A DNA stretch of 64,000 nt from DATJPR01 sp963843525 (GCA_963843525.1 CAWJKM010000007.1:992001-1056000); one strand, 5' to 3'; positions 8,272 through 17,549 are shown, counted from the first letter of the stretch. Notes: generated by a model not told the origin, from the sequence alone. Numbers and translations are program-made.

Positions 8272-8923
8272 CCGTCCATTCAGGCTCGTGGGCGTGACAG
8301 GAGGAATCGGGAGCGGAAAGAGCACCGTGTGCAAATGCTTTGCCGACCTCGGACGTCTGGTCCTGAGTGCCGATGATATCGCACGGAGTCTGACAGAAGG
8401 AGACGATGGGGTCCGGGCTGCCGTCAGGAAGGAATTCGGCGCTGCTGTCTTTCGGAAAGACGGCACACTGGACCGGGCCGGGCTCGCAAAGGAGGCTTTC
8501 GCAAGCGCAGCGGCGACGTCCCGGCTGAATGCGATCGTTCATCCGCGCGTCTTCGAAGAAATCGACCGCCGCCTGGCGCAGGAAACCCCGGCGCGGAAAG
8601 AGCCGTATGTCGTCATCGAGGCCGCACTGATCTATGAGAGCGGGATGGACGAGTGGCTCGACAGAGTTGTCGTCGTGGATGCGCCCGAAAGTATACGGAT
8701 TTCACGCGTGGTGACGCGGGATGGGTCGACGGCGGAAGAGGTGCGGCAACGAATGAAGGCCCAGTGGCCCGCCCGGGAAAAGGTCAGGCTGGCAGATGTG
8801 GTTATCGTCAACGATCGAAATACGCTTGCACTCGAGACAAAAGTGCGGTTTGTCGACACTCTTCTCTCCGCACTTCCCGCCGGTGATCTCCCCGACGATG
8901 ACGGCGGTTTCACCGTTTCTTGA
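8261..8923 (+). CDS. coaE: Dephospho-CoA kinase
   Basis: Catalyses the last step of coenzyme A synthesis, ATP-dependent phosphorylation of dephospho-CoA. The P-loop GGIGSGKSTV lies at about residues 14-23 and the CoA-domain segment LSADDIARSL at about 39-48. The ATG at 8261 (MQNDRPFRLVGVTGG) overlaps the rny stop; an in-frame GTG at 8240 would add seven residues. Predicted 220 residues, in the family range. Confidence 0.95.
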   Translation: MQNDRPFRLVGVTGGIGSGKSTVCKCFADLGRLVLSADDIARSLTEGDDGVRAAVRKEFGAAVFRKDGTLDRAGLAKEAFASAAATSRLNAIVHPRVFEEIDRRLAQETPARKEPYVVIEAALIYESGMDEWLDRVVVVDAPESIRISRVVTRDGSTAEEVRQRMKAQWPAREKVRLADVVIVNDRNTLALETKVRFVDTLLSALPAGDLPDDDGGFTVS

Positions 8924-8948
8924 CTCTTCTCCCCCTTCCTCCTATATT
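8920..8948 (+). promoter_or_regulatory. Sigma70-type promoter of rsh
   Basis: TTGACT (8920-8925), a 17-base pyrimidine-rich spacer, and TATATT (8943-8948). The predicted start is about 60 bases before the rsh ATG. The -35 overlaps the coaE stop. Confidence 0.7.
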
Positions 8949-9007
8949 TTTTTTGGCGGCATCTGTCGCCGCCACACCGCATTTCCGCTGCAGACATGTG
9001 ACCAGCC

Positions 9008-11194
9008 ATGACCAATGTCAAATACAAAAAGAAGCTGGAAGACCTGCTGGTCATTTGCGAGAAGAACCTGCCCAAAGTCGACGAGGGGCTGATCCGGCGA
9101 GCCTTCGATTTCGGCTTCAATGCCCACCGCCACGACATGCGTGCCTCCGGCGAGCCTTTTTTCGATCACCCCTATGAGGTTGCGCGCATTGTCGCCAAGG
9201 AGATCCCGCTCGACGACATCTCGGTCGCCAGCGCGCTGCTGCACGATGTCGTTGAAGACACGGATTATCAGATCAGCGATATCCGCGAGGAATTCGGGGA
9301 TGTGATTGCGGATATCGTCGATGGCGCGACCAAAATCTCTGATCTGGTGAAGAGCCACGACGTCACACAGGCCGAGAGCTACCGGAAGATGCTCCTGTCG
9401 ATGGTGAACGACATCCGCGTGATGCTGGTGAAGTTCGCCGACCGGTTGCACAACATGCGGACGCTGGAGTACCTTTCCCCGGAACGACAGAAACGGATTG
9501 CGCGGGAGACGCTCGATATCTACGCCCCCTTTGCCCACCGGTTCGGCCTGGCCGGCATCAAATGGGAGCTGGAAGACCTGTCCTTCAAGTACCTCGAGCG
9601 TGATGCGTACGACGCGATCGCCCGGGAGCTGAGGTCCCGCAGGCGGGAACGCGAGCACTACATCAGGAAATTCGCGCAGCCCATCGAACAGCGGCTGCGC
9701 ACGGCGGGCTTCAAGTTTGAGATCACCGGCCGGCCGAAACATCTCTACAGTATTTACAACAAGATGCTCAAGCGGAACAAGCCGCTTGAAGAGATCTACG
9801 ATCTTTTCGCCATCCGCGTCATCCTCGACACGGAGGACAGCAACCAGTGTTTTGCCGTCTATGGCATCGTCTCCGACATCTACCTTCCGAATCCCGAACG
9901 CTTCAAGAATTACATCTCTGTCCCCAAGAAGAACGGCTATCAATCCATCCATACCACGGTCGTTGGACCGGAGGGGAAGATGGTGGAGGTGCAGATCCGC
10001 ACTCGCGCAATGCACGAGGTGGCGGAGAAAGGGATTGCCGCGCACTGGATGTACAAGGAGAGCATCGTTGCGATCGATGAGGAACTTGCCAATTGGGCCA
10101 ACTGGGTGAGGGATATTTTCGAAAACGCTCTCGAAGGCCAGGTCCCGACGCAGCAACTCATGGAGAGCTTCAAGCTGAACCTGTACCAGGACGAGATCTA
10201 CCTGTTTACGCCGAAGGGCGACCTGAAGATCCTTCCCACCGGGGCAACGCCGATTGATTTCGCGTATGAAATCCACTCGAACGTTGGCAGTCACACCCTG
10301 GCCGCAAAAGTGAACGGGCGAATCGTCACGCTGGACAGCCCGCTCAAGAGCGGGGATCAGGTCGAGATCATCACCTCGAAGAACCAGACGCCCAATCCCG
10401 ACTGGGAAAAATTCGTGGTGACCCACAAAGCGAAGGCTCACGTCCGGCGGTGGATTCGTGAAGAGCAGCGGAAGGCGATTGAAGAAGGGAAAGAGATCTG
10501 GGAGAAACGGCTGAAGAAAGCGAAGCTGTCCGTGAGCGACGACACACTGCTGGAGTTCCTCCACAGGAAGAAGTTCGAGAATTTGTCCGCCTTCTTCCTC
10601 GCGCTGCGCCAGGAGAAGGTGAACCCGGACGAGTTGATCGGGATTCTTCATGAAGAGCAGAAACATCCGCAGCCCGTGGCCGCCGGAGAGGAGCGCATCG
10701 ACGGACTCTTTAACCGGTTTATTACCAGCGCCCGGAACACCTCGCCCGGAATCGTGCTCAACGGCACGCATGACAATTTCATGCACCAGTATGCGAAGTG
10801 CTGCCACCCCATTCCGGGAGATGAGGTGGTCGGGTATGTGACGACGGGAGAGGGAATCAAGATCCACCGGAGATCGTGCAAGAACATTCAGGGGATGATG
10901 CGCCTGGAGCCGAATCGCATCATGGATGTGCACTGGCCGGAGGAGTCCGTTGCGACGTTCGTCGCAGGGATCAAGATCGCCGGGGACGACCGGCAGGGAA
11001 TGCTGAGCGATGTCACGCATGCAATCTCCTCCTACCTGAACACGAACATCCGGAGTGTGAATATTGACGCGCAGGATTCCGTCTTCGACGGGACGTTTAT
11101 CGTCGATGTCAAGGATACCGGACACCTCGCGCGCATCCTTGAGAAGATTCGAAGAGTGCCCGGCGTCAAGAGGGCGGAGCGGTTCGAGGAATGA
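9008..11194 (+). CDS. rsh: Bifunctional (p)ppGpp synthetase/hydrolase (RelA/SpoT family)
   Basis: Controls the stringent response by making and degrading (p)ppGpp. It is 728 residues, the full length of long RSH proteins. The N-terminal HD hydrolase domain is intact (HDVVEDTD about residues 79-86), the synthetase domain follows (GRPKHLYSIYNKM about 241; EEIYDLFAIRVI about 259), then a TGS domain (about 395-460, IYLFTPKGDLKILPTGATP) and a C-terminal ACT domain (about 655-725). Intact motifs in both catalytic halves point to a bifunctional enzyme. A good promoter lies upstream and ruvX overlaps the stop by 4 bases. Confidence 0.97.
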   Translation: MTNVKYKKKLEDLLVICEKNLPKVDEGLIRRAFDFGFNAHRHDMRASGEPFFDHPYEVARIVAKEIPLDDISVASALLHDVVEDTDYQISDIREEFGDVIADIVDGATKISDLVKSHDVTQAESYRKMLLSMVNDIRVMLVKFADRLHNMRTLEYLSPERQKRIARETLDIYAPFAHRFGLAGIKWELEDLSFKYLERDAYDAIARELRSRRREREHYIRKFAQPIEQRLRTAGFKFEITGRPKHLYSIYNKMLKRNKPLEEIYDLFAIRVILDTEDSNQCFAVYGIVSDIYLPNPERFKNYISVPKKNGYQSIHTTVVGPEGKMVEVQIRTRAMHEVAEKGIAAHWMYKESIVAIDEELANWANWVRDIFENALEGQVPTQQLMESFKLNLYQDEIYLFTPKGDLKILPTGATPIDFAYEIHSNVGSHTLAAKVNGRIVTLDSPLKSGDQVEIITSKNQTPNPDWEKFVVTHKAKAHVRRWIREEQRKAIEEGKEIWEKRLKKAKLSVSDDTLLEFLHRKKFENLSAFFLALRQEKVNPDELIGILHEEQKHPQPVAAGEERIDGLFNRFITSARNTSPGIVLNGTHDNFMHQYAKCCHPIPGDEVVGYVTTGEGIKIHRRSCKNIQGMMRLEPNRIMDVHWPEESVATFVAGIKIAGDDRQGMLSDVTHAISSYLNTNIRSVNIDAQDSVFDGTFIVDVKDTGHLARILEKIRRVPGVKRAERFEE

Positions 11195-11649
11195 ACGACG
11201 TTCCCGGACGCGTCCTCGGCATTGACTATGGAACACGCCGCGTGGGTATTGCGGTGAGTGACCCCACACGCGTCATCGCCGGCGGGGTGGGGACTGTTCC
11301 GAATGATGGTCGCCTTTTCGAACGGCTGGCTGCAATCGTGCGGGAACAGGAGGCCGTTCTGGCGGTGGTCGGCATGCCGTATGCGCCCGACGGAGGGAAG
11401 GGCGTGATGGCGGCCGCGGTGGAGGAATTCATCGCGCTGTTCAAAGCGCAGGTGGGCATCCCGGTGGAAACCTGGGATGAAAGCCGGTCGAGTGTGCAGG
11501 CGCACGATTATTTGAAGTCTTCGGGGATGAAGAGGCGGCGAAGACAGGAAAAGGGCCGCGTCGATACGATGGCGGCAAGAATTCTCCTCCAGGAATTCCT
11601 TGAGGAGGCAAAATCCAAATCACCATCCTCGCACTCCGGACATCCGTGA
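11191..11649 (+). CDS. ruvX: YqgF/RuvX family RNase H-fold nuclease
   Basis: A 152-residue protein opening with VLGIDYGTRRVGIAVSDP, the nucleotide/metal-binding motif of the YqgF fold. The conserved VVGMPY and WDESRSS motifs are present. The family was proposed as a Holliday-junction resolvase and is implicated in 16S rRNA pre-processing. The C-terminus has a basic patch (KRRRRQEKGRVD) before the last helix. It overlaps rsh (ATGA) and the transglycosylase gene (GTGA), so translation is probably coupled. Confidence 0.92.
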   Translation: MNDVPGRVLGIDYGTRRVGIAVSDPTRVIAGGVGTVPNDGRLFERLAAIVREQEAVLAVVGMPYAPDGGKGVMAAAVEEFIALFKAQVGIPVETWDESRSSVQAHDYLKSSGMKRRRRQEKGRVDTMAARILLQEFLEEAKSKSPSSHSGHP

Positions 11650-12533
11650 TCATCCTACGATGGGTGAAGGCGCACCCCTGGAAAACTCTTCTCGCCACCA
11701 TCTTCCTAATCGTGTTCGCGGAACTGCTCACGATCCCCTGGTTCGACGTTCCGCGTCTCCGGCAGGTGAACCCGGAACAGACAGCGTTGATGAAGCAGAG
11801 GGAGGAGGAGAGCCGGGAGAACGGCAAACGATGGCGCCTGGTCCACTCGTGGATACCGCTGAGTAAAATCCCTCAGTATGTGGCGGATGCCGTTGTCGTG
11901 GAAGAGGACGGAACGTTCTACTCCCACGGAGGATTCGATTGGTATGAAGTGGGCCAGTCGATGGAGAAGAATCTTCACACGCGCCGCTTTGCGCGCGGAG
12001 GGTCAACGATCACCCAGCAGCTCGCGAAGAATCTCTATCTCTCTACATCGAAAGACCCGATCAGGAAGGTCAAGGAAGCGATCATTACACTCTTGCTTGA
12101 ACATTATCTGACGAAGAACCGGATCCTGGAACTGTACCTGAATGAAATTGAGTGGGGTCCGGGCATTTTCGGGATTGAGGCGGCGTCGCGCACCTATTTC
12201 CAGAAGTCGGCGGCAAACCTGACGCCGGATGAGGCCCTTCGACTGGCGGCCGTGATTCCGAGTCCGCTCAGACACAGACCCGATACGGATTCGCGATACG
12301 TCCTCAGGCGGTCTGCAATGGTCGAACGCCGGTTGGAAGCCCGCAGGAAGGGAATTATTCTCACATCAGAGGAGGACGACTCGACAGAAGATACCATAGA
12401 ATTGGCCCCCGGGAAACTCCCGGTGAGTACACCTCCTGACACGCTGCGGGAGAGGGACACCAGCACAACGATTGTTCCGGTGCCCCCGGATACCACGAAA
12501 TTGAAGGATACCACCGACACTGAAGGCGGTTGA
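11646..12533 (+). CDS. mtgA: Monofunctional peptidoglycan glycosyltransferase (MtgA-like)
   Basis: Polymerises lipid II into glycan strands at the periplasmic face of the membrane. GT51 family motifs appear in order: EEDGTFYSHGGFDW (about 83-96), GGSTITQQLAKNLYL (about 118-132), RKVKEAI, and KNRILELYLNEIEWG (about 156-170). One N-terminal transmembrane helix (about 13-32) anchors it. There is no transpeptidase domain. The C-terminus carries a tail of about 60 residues rich in T, D and P that looks disordered. GTG start overlaps ruvX. Confidence 0.9.
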   Translation: MIILRWVKAHPWKTLLATIFLIVFAELLTIPWFDVPRLRQVNPEQTALMKQREEESRENGKRWRLVHSWIPLSKIPQYVADAVVVEEDGTFYSHGGFDWYEVGQSMEKNLHTRRFARGGSTITQQLAKNLYLSTSKDPIRKVKEAIITLLLEHYLTKNRILELYLNEIEWGPGIFGIEAASRTYFQKSAANLTPDEALRLAAVIPSPLRHRPDTDSRYVLRRSAMVERRLEARRKGIILTSEEDDSTEDTIELAPGKLPVSTPPDTLRERDTSTTIVPVPPDTTKLKDTTDTEGG

Positions 12534-12535
12534 CC

Positions 12536-13198
12536 ATGGATTATCGCGACGTTGATAGCTTTATCGAGCAGGGAGAAGGGTTTGAGGTGGAATTCAAGCG
12601 AAAGGTTTCGTCGCCGGAAAAAATCGCCCGGGCACTGATCGCGTTTGCGAATACGGGCGGCGGGCACATCCTTTTCGGTGTCGACGACGACGGAACGGTT
12701 GTCGGAGTGGAAAGCGAGAAAAGCGAAGTCTATCTGATCCAGGAAGCGGGACAGGACTTCTGTCTGCCGCCCATTACCCCGGAAATAGACATTGTGGCGT
12801 ACGATGGGACCGATGTTATTGTTGCCTATGTTGCCGAGAGCGACAACAAGCCGCATCAGTACACCGGGCCGAACGAGCACGGAGAACAAAACACCCGCGT
12901 GTACATCAGGGTCAACGATAAATCGGTTCTGGCGAGCAGGGAGGTGGTCAAAGTCTTAAAGGATGAGCGCCCGGACGCCCCGCCGCTGAAGCTGGAAATC
13001 GGGAAGAACGAGAAACAGTTGCTCTCGTATCTGGACTCACACGAGCGGATTACCACGAAGGAGTTCTGTCGTCTGGTCAACATCTCGGAGCGGCGGGCCG
13101 CGCGCACTCTTGCGACGCTGGTGCGTGCAGGAGTTATCAGGATCCATACGGCCGAACGCACCCCCTATTTTACACTGGCGTTCGATCTCCCCCGGTAG
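12536..13198 (+). CDS. AlbA_2 (Schlafen-like) domain protein with C-terminal winged helix
   Basis: The N-terminal half (about residues 15-135) matches the AlbA_2/Schlafen-type putative DNA-binding fold: EVEFKRKVSSPEKIARALIAFANTGGG is recognisable in pieces (FKRKVSS, FANTGGGHILFGVDDDG), followed by an H-Q-Y segment (KPHQYTG). The last 60 residues read as a winged helix-turn-helix (ITTKEFCRLVNISERRAART). Likely a nucleic-acid-binding regulator; no catalytic role can be assigned. ATG 12536 is preferred over TTG 12530. It starts immediately after the transglycosylase stop and ends 6 bases before a convergent methyltransferase gene. Confidence 0.75.
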   Translation: MDYRDVDSFIEQGEGFEVEFKRKVSSPEKIARALIAFANTGGGHILFGVDDDGTVVGVESEKSEVYLIQEAGQDFCLPPITPEIDIVAYDGTDVIVAYVAESDNKPHQYTGPNEHGEQNTRVYIRVNDKSVLASREVVKVLKDERPDAPPLKLEIGKNEKQLLSYLDSHERITTKEFCRLVNISERRAARTLATLVRAGVIRIHTAERTPYFTLAFDLPR

Positions 13199-13204
13199 AG
13201 CCGC

Positions 13205-13750
13205 TCAGGGCGAAACTTCCTGACGCCAGATTCGCGAGAGTTCGAAAGCCGCAATCCCGAACGCGACGGCGGCATTTAAGGAGTGTTTGATCCCGAACAT
13301 CGGGATTTCAATTGCGAGATCGGCGGTTGCAACGAGGGAAGAGGTCACTCCTGTCAATTCGTTTCCCACCACCAGACAGATCGGAAATTCTTCCCTTCGG
13401 ATCGCCGTGTAGGGACGGCTTTCGGTTGTCTGCTCAAGGATGCAAATCTTTGCTCCTGATTCTCTTGCTGCGAGAACCGCATCAAGCGGATCCCGAAAGA
13501 ATCTCCAGGGGACACTGTGGGTTGCACCGAGCGCGGTCTTGTCGATTTCCTTTCTCGGCGGCTGGGGCGTGTACCCTGTGAGATAAAGACTCTCCACTAA
13601 AGCCCCATCAGCAGTCCTGAACATCGACCCTACGTTGTAGAGACTTCGAATATTGTCCAGGAGGCCGATAACCGGCAGCCGACGCGTGTCGGGCAGCGTA
13701 GCCGGGGTTTGACGGTGGATTTCGATTTCCTGTGTGCGGAGTTTTCTCAT
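13205..13750 (-). CDS. SpoU/TrmH-family RNA 2'-O-methyltransferase
   Basis: A 181-residue SPOUT methyltransferase that probably methylates a ribose in tRNA or rRNA with S-adenosylmethionine. Motif 1 is NIRSLYNVGSMFRTAD (about 32-47), motif 2 is VVGNELTGV (about 126-134) and motif 3 is IPMFGIKHSLNAAVAFGIA (about 148-166), which form the knot. There is no N-terminal L30-like substrate domain, so it is a minimal enzyme similar in size to TrmL. It is convergent with the AlbA_2 gene and divergent from cmk. Confidence 0.9.
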   Translation of the reverse strand: MRKLRTQEIEIHRQTPATLPDTRRLPVIGLLDNIRSLYNVGSMFRTADGALVESLYLTGYTPQPPRKEIDKTALGATHSVPWRFFRDPLDAVLAARESGAKICILEQTTESRPYTAIRREEFPICLVVGNELTGVTSSLVATADLAIEIPMFGIKHSLNAAVAFGIAAFELSRIWRQEVSP

Positions 13751-13902
13751 TGAGGTGCTGTCTCAAAATGTCGTGATTTTCGCGGTTTTTTCCTATTCGT
13801 CTCAACCCGTTCCGAGCATGGGGACTGCCACATTCTTGCCCGGGGAGTGGACCTCGATAGAAGGGTCAAGATCCCGGAGTCACGGCGGACTATCGCGGGA
13901 TA

Positions 13903-13931
13903 TTGCAAACGGACCGAAAAAACCGTAAATT
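13903..13931 (+). promoter_or_regulatory. Sigma70-type promoter of cmk-ispH
   Basis: TTGCAA (13903-13908), 17-base spacer, TAAATT (13926-13931). The predicted start is about 20 bases before the TTG start of cmk. Confidence 0.6.
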
Positions 13932-13957
13932 AATAGTCCATTCTTGAAAAGGCGGGA

Positions 13958-14650
13958 TTGTATTCCGGACATTTCATTGTTGCAATAGATGGACCTGCGG
14001 CCTCAGGGAAGAGCACGACGGCACGTCGATCCGCTGAGGAGCTAGGCTTTCTGCATCTGGATACAGGAGCGATGTACCGAGCGGTGACGCTCAAAGTGCT
14101 TCGTCGCGGGATCGATGTCGAGAATGGTAAAGCGATCGTGCAGATGGTTGAGGGGACGCATATCGAACTACGAAATCCGGGCGGGCAGTTGACCGTCCTG
14201 CTCGATGGGGCCGAAGTCAGTGCTGAAATTCGAAGCGAGGCGGTGACAGAAGCGGTCAGCGCGGTCAGCAGACTCCGGGGAGTCCGGGCGGCGATGGTGC
14301 GTGAACAGCGACGGGCGGCCGAATACTCCGACATCGTGGCGGAAGGACGTGATATCGGCACCGTGGTTTTTCCAGACGCCGACCTGAAGTTCTTTATGGT
14401 GGCAGGGATCGAAGCGCGCGCGCGGCGCCGGCAGGCAGAACTCGCCGCACAGGGAATCGAAACGGATCTCAAAGGCCTGGTCGCCGCCATCCGTCAGCGC
14501 GACCTGACTGATTCGACACGCAGTGAAAGCCCTCTCCGCAAAGCCGCAGACGCAATTGAAATCGATACGTCTGACCTGACGATTGAACAACAAGTTGCCG
14601 TGATTGTCACGACCGTGAAGGAGCGATTGGAGAGGATCCGAGGGAGATGA
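13958..14650 (+). CDS. cmk: Cytidylate kinase
   Basis: Phosphorylates CMP and dCMP to the diphosphates. The P-loop GPAASGKST appears at residues 12-20 and the LDTGAMYRA segment at about 34-42, with the NMP-binding EGRDIGTVVFPDA at about 128-140; length 230 residues is normal. The best start is TTG 13958 with AAAAGG a few bases upstream; there is no ATG between the upstream stop and the P-loop. Its stop overlaps the ispH ATG (ATGA), the usual cmk-ispH-rpsA arrangement. Confidence 0.94.
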   Translation: MYSGHFIVAIDGPAASGKSTTARRSAEELGFLHLDTGAMYRAVTLKVLRRGIDVENGKAIVQMVEGTHIELRNPGGQLTVLLDGAEVSAEIRSEAVTEAVSAVSRLRGVRAAMVREQRRAAEYSDIVAEGRDIGTVVFPDADLKFFMVAGIEARARRRQAELAAQGIETDLKGLVAAIRQRDLTDSTRSESPLRKAADAIEIDTSDLTIEQQVAVIVTTVKERLERIRGR

Positions 14651-15531
14651 GGATAACCGTTGACCGGAACGCCGGATTCTGCTGGGGCGTCGTCCGGACG
14701 ATTGATGCAGCGGAAGGGGAATTGCAGAATGGCGAGCCTCTCTACTCCCTTGGCCCGATTATCCATAACCCGCAGGAGATCGAGCGCCTCCGCAAGAAGG
14801 GGATGGAAGTCGTTACTCACGAGGATTTCGACCGTCTCAAAGGCCGGAAGGTCCTCATACGCGCGCACGGAGAACCCCCCTCCACGTATGCGAAGGCGCA
14901 GGAATTCGGGATCACTCTGGTCGATGCCACATGTCCCGTGGTGACCAAGGTGCAGGAGCGAATCAGGGGATTCTACGACAAAGGTTTTCAGATCGTGATC
15001 TTCGGGAAGAAGGATCACGCCGAGGTGATCGGCCTGGTAGGACACACCAACAACGAAGCGGTCGTGGTAAAGACGGTCCAGGATCTCGACAGGGTCGATT
15101 GTTCAAGAAAGACCGTTCTCTTCTCACAGACCACGATGGATAAGCCGACGTTTTATGAGATTGCCGGCATCCTCCGGGCGCGCATCAGGGAATTCGAAGT
15201 TGGAACATTTGAGGAATCCGCGATCGACTTCCATGCAAAGGATACGATCTGCGGACAGGTCTCGGGGCGGGACAAGCGGTTGAGGGAATTTGCACGCACA
15301 AATGACCTCATCCTTTTTGTCGCCGGAAGAGATTCATCGAACGGGAAGGTGCTGTACGAGATCTGCAGGTCGGAAAACCCGAAAACGCATTTTATTGAAC
15401 GTGCGGACGAGGTCCGCCCCGAGTGGTTCTCGGGTGTGGAGTCGGTCGGGATCAGCGGCGCCACCTCAACCCCCCAGTGGTTGATGGAAGAGGTGCAACG
15501 CACGCTCGAGGGTGCCTTCGCCGCGCTGTGA
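14647..15531 (+). CDS. ispH: 4-hydroxy-3-methylbut-2-enyl diphosphate reductase
   Basis: Last enzyme of the MEP (non-mevalonate) isoprenoid pathway, reducing HMBPP to IPP and DMAPP with a 4Fe-4S cluster. Three conserved cysteines are seen: AGFCWGVVR (Cys12), DATCPVV (about 98) and the C-terminal DTICGQVSGRD (about 202). Cluster-domain histidines are seen in IIHNPQEIERL and AHGEPPS. 294 residues. Another MEP gene, ispF, lies at 59.7 kb. Confidence 0.95.
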   Translation: MRITVDRNAGFCWGVVRTIDAAEGELQNGEPLYSLGPIIHNPQEIERLRKKGMEVVTHEDFDRLKGRKVLIRAHGEPPSTYAKAQEFGITLVDATCPVVTKVQERIRGFYDKGFQIVIFGKKDHAEVIGLVGHTNNEAVVVKTVQDLDRVDCSRKTVLFSQTTMDKPTFYEIAGILRARIREFEVGTFEESAIDFHAKDTICGQVSGRDKRLREFARTNDLILFVAGRDSSNGKVLYEICRSENPKTHFIERADEVRPEWFSGVESVGISGATSTPQWLMEEVQRTLEGAFAAL

Positions 15532-15610
15532 AAAAGAAGCAAGAGTTTCCGTCATCGCAAATCACATTCAACATCACCAATCGTCACCATCCATGGGCGT
15601 TGTAGCCGTG

Positions 15611-15669
15611 CCGAAGATGACGGCGGACCGGCAGACGACCTTCGGATGGGTCCCGTCGACACGCGGGAC
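15611..15669 (+). promoter_or_regulatory. rpsA leader with two small hairpins
   Basis: The 163-base gap before rpsA contains ccgaag (15611-15616) paired with cttcgg (15640-15645), and gtcccg (15650-15655) paired with cgggac (15664-15669), ahead of the AAGAGGAGGA ribosome-binding site. S1 represses its own mRNA in other bacteria through leader hairpins; that role here is inferred. Confidence 0.35.
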
Positions 15670-15694
15670 GGTATGTGAAACAAGAGGAGGATAG

Positions 15695-17506
15695 ATGGCA
15701 GAGGATCAAACCATCGTCAGCAGTACAGCAGCGGCTGCACTTGCATCGAAAAAGGCAACGGCACTGTCCAACGCACTGCGCGCTGAAGCTATTGCCGACC
15801 ACGAATACAACGAATCCGAGTACAACGAGCTGAGAGCTCTGTACGAAAAGAACCTCGGCAAGATCAGTGAAGGGGAGATTGTCAAGGGGAGGGTTGTCGC
15901 GATCGGAGGCAACGATGTCTCCGTGGATATCGGATTCAAGAGTGAAGGCGTCGTTTCTCTTCAGGAATTCACCAACAGGAATGATCTGAAGGTCGGAGAC
16001 GAAATCGAAGTCTTCCTGGAAAGCGTGGAGAACAAGGACGGTCAACTGGTGCTCTCCCGCAAGCGCGCGGACTTTATGCGCGTCTGGGAGCGGGTCACGA
16101 AAGCATTTGACACCGGCGAAGTCCTGCAGGGACGTTGCGTCCGCCGCATCAAGGGCGGCATTGTGGTGGATCTCCTCGGCATCGATGCCTTCCTGCCGGG
16201 TTCACAAATCGATGTCCGGCCGGTACGCGATTTCGATGCGTTCATCGGACGGTCCCTCGATTTCCGCGTCGTAAAAATCAATCACCCTTCCGAAAACGTT
16301 GTCGTCAGCCACAAGGTCCTCGTTGAAGAAGAAATGAAGGGCCAGCGCGAGACAATTCTCAAGAGTCTCGAGAAAGGGCAGATCCTGGAAGGGACAGTCA
16401 AGGCGATCACCGATTTCGGTGTCTTCGTCGATCTGGGCGGCGTGGACGGTCTTGTCCACATCACGGACCTCTCGTGGGGCCGCATCAATCACCCGTCAGA
16501 AATCGTGAAGTTGGACCAGACCATCAACGTGGTCGTGCTCGATTTCGATCAGGAAAAGAGAAGAATCTCGCTCGGGTACAAACAGCTTCAGCCGCATCCG
16601 TGGGAGAATATCGAGACGAAGTACCCTGTGGGGACGAAGGTCACCGGCAAGGTGGTTTCGTTGGCCGACTACGGTGCATTTGTCGAAATCGAGAAGGGCA
16701 TCGAAGGACTCATCCACATTTCCGAGATGAGCTGGACTCAGCATATCAAACACCCGTCGCAGGTGGTGTCGATGGGTCAAATGGTTGATGCAGTCATCCT
16801 TAGTCTCGACAAGGATGCAAAGAAGCTGTCACTCGGCATTAAGCAGCTCGAGCCGGATCCGTGGTTGACGCTGATGCAGAAATACCCGGTGGGATCCCGC
16901 CACAAAGGTGTGGTCCGGAACCTCACGAACTTCGGGGTCTTCGTGGAACTCGAACAGGGGGTCGATGGGCTGGTACACATCTCCGACCTGTCCTGGACGA
17001 AGAAGGTGAGACACCCGGGTGAAATCGTGAAAAAGGGCGATGAGCTGGATGTCGTCATTCTGAGCGTCGACGTGGACCAGCGCCGGATTTCCCTCGGACA
17101 CAAACAGGTTGAAGAGAACCCGTGGGACACGTTCGGCGATCGTTTCAAGGTCGGCACCGAAGTGGACGGAAAGATCGTTCGAATCATCGAGAAGGGCGTT
17201 ATCGTCGAACTTCCGCTCGGTGTGGAAGGGTTTGTGCCGGTATCGCAACTGTCCACGCTGCCCGTCAAGAACATCGCAGATAAATTCAAAACGGGCGACG
17301 ACCTGCCGTTGAAGGTTGTGGAGTTCGACAAGGACTCGAAGCGAATTGTCCTCTCCGCGGCCGAATTCCTGAAGGGCAAGGAATCGAAAGTCGTTCAGGA
17401 TTACATGGCGGCGCACAAGTTGCAGGCGCAGACGCTGGCGGAGACGGCAACGATTCACGAGCAGACTCCTGACGGCGGGGATACTTCGATCCCGACGGAG
17501 AACTAG
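15695..17506 (+). CDS. rpsA: 30S ribosomal protein S1
   Basis: A 603-residue protein with six S1 OB-fold repeats, recognisable by repeated motifs such as GVFVDLGGVDGLVHITDLSW (third) and the corresponding GAFVEIEKGIEGLIHISEMSW and GVFVELEQGVDGLVHISDLSW segments. The first two domains (about 55-215) are more divergent and bind the ribosome; later ones bind mRNA. An N-terminal extension of about 50 residues precedes them. Strong Shine-Dalgarno AAGAGGAGG upstream; intrinsic terminator downstream. Confidence 0.96.
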   Translation: MAEDQTIVSSTAAAALASKKATALSNALRAEAIADHEYNESEYNELRALYEKNLGKISEGEIVKGRVVAIGGNDVSVDIGFKSEGVVSLQEFTNRNDLKVGDEIEVFLESVENKDGQLVLSRKRADFMRVWERVTKAFDTGEVLQGRCVRRIKGGIVVDLLGIDAFLPGSQIDVRPVRDFDAFIGRSLDFRVVKINHPSENVVVSHKVLVEEEMKGQRETILKSLEKGQILEGTVKAITDFGVFVDLGGVDGLVHITDLSWGRINHPSEIVKLDQTINVVVLDFDQEKRRISLGYKQLQPHPWENIETKYPVGTKVTGKVVSLADYGAFVEIEKGIEGLIHISEMSWTQHIKHPSQVVSMGQMVDAVILSLDKDAKKLSLGIKQLEPDPWLTLMQKYPVGSRHKGVVRNLTNFGVFVELEQGVDGLVHISDLSWTKKVRHPGEIVKKGDELDVVILSVDVDQRRISLGHKQVEENPWDTFGDRFKVGTEVDGKIVRIIEKGVIVELPLGVEGFVPVSQLSTLPVKNIADKFKTGDDLPLKVVEFDKDSKRIVLSAAEFLKGKESKVVQDYMAAHKLQAQTLAETATIHEQTPDGGDTSIPTEN

Positions 17507-17517
17507 AAGTGGTGCGA

Positions 17518-17549
17518 AACCCCGTCCCGGAGCTTCCGGGATGGGGTTT
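17518..17549 (+). terminator. Terminator hairpin after rpsA
   Basis: aaccccgtcccgg (17518-17530) pairs with ccgggatggggtt (17536-17548) over 13 positions with one G-U, loop AGCTT, followed by only a short T run. It starts 12 bases after the rpsA stop. Confidence 0.7.

Noticed and set aside
6397..8466. 689-codon open frame on the minus strand
   Set aside because: Antisense to rny and coaE, whose products are unmistakable; long antisense frames are expected in GC-rich genes.
8942..11269. 775-codon open frame on the minus strand
   Set aside because: Antisense shadow of rsh; no family resemblance.
13751..13957. tRNA or riboswitch before cmk
   Set aside because: No T-loop GGTTCRANYCC box or cloverleaf arms, and no conserved riboswitch core; only a promoter is evident.
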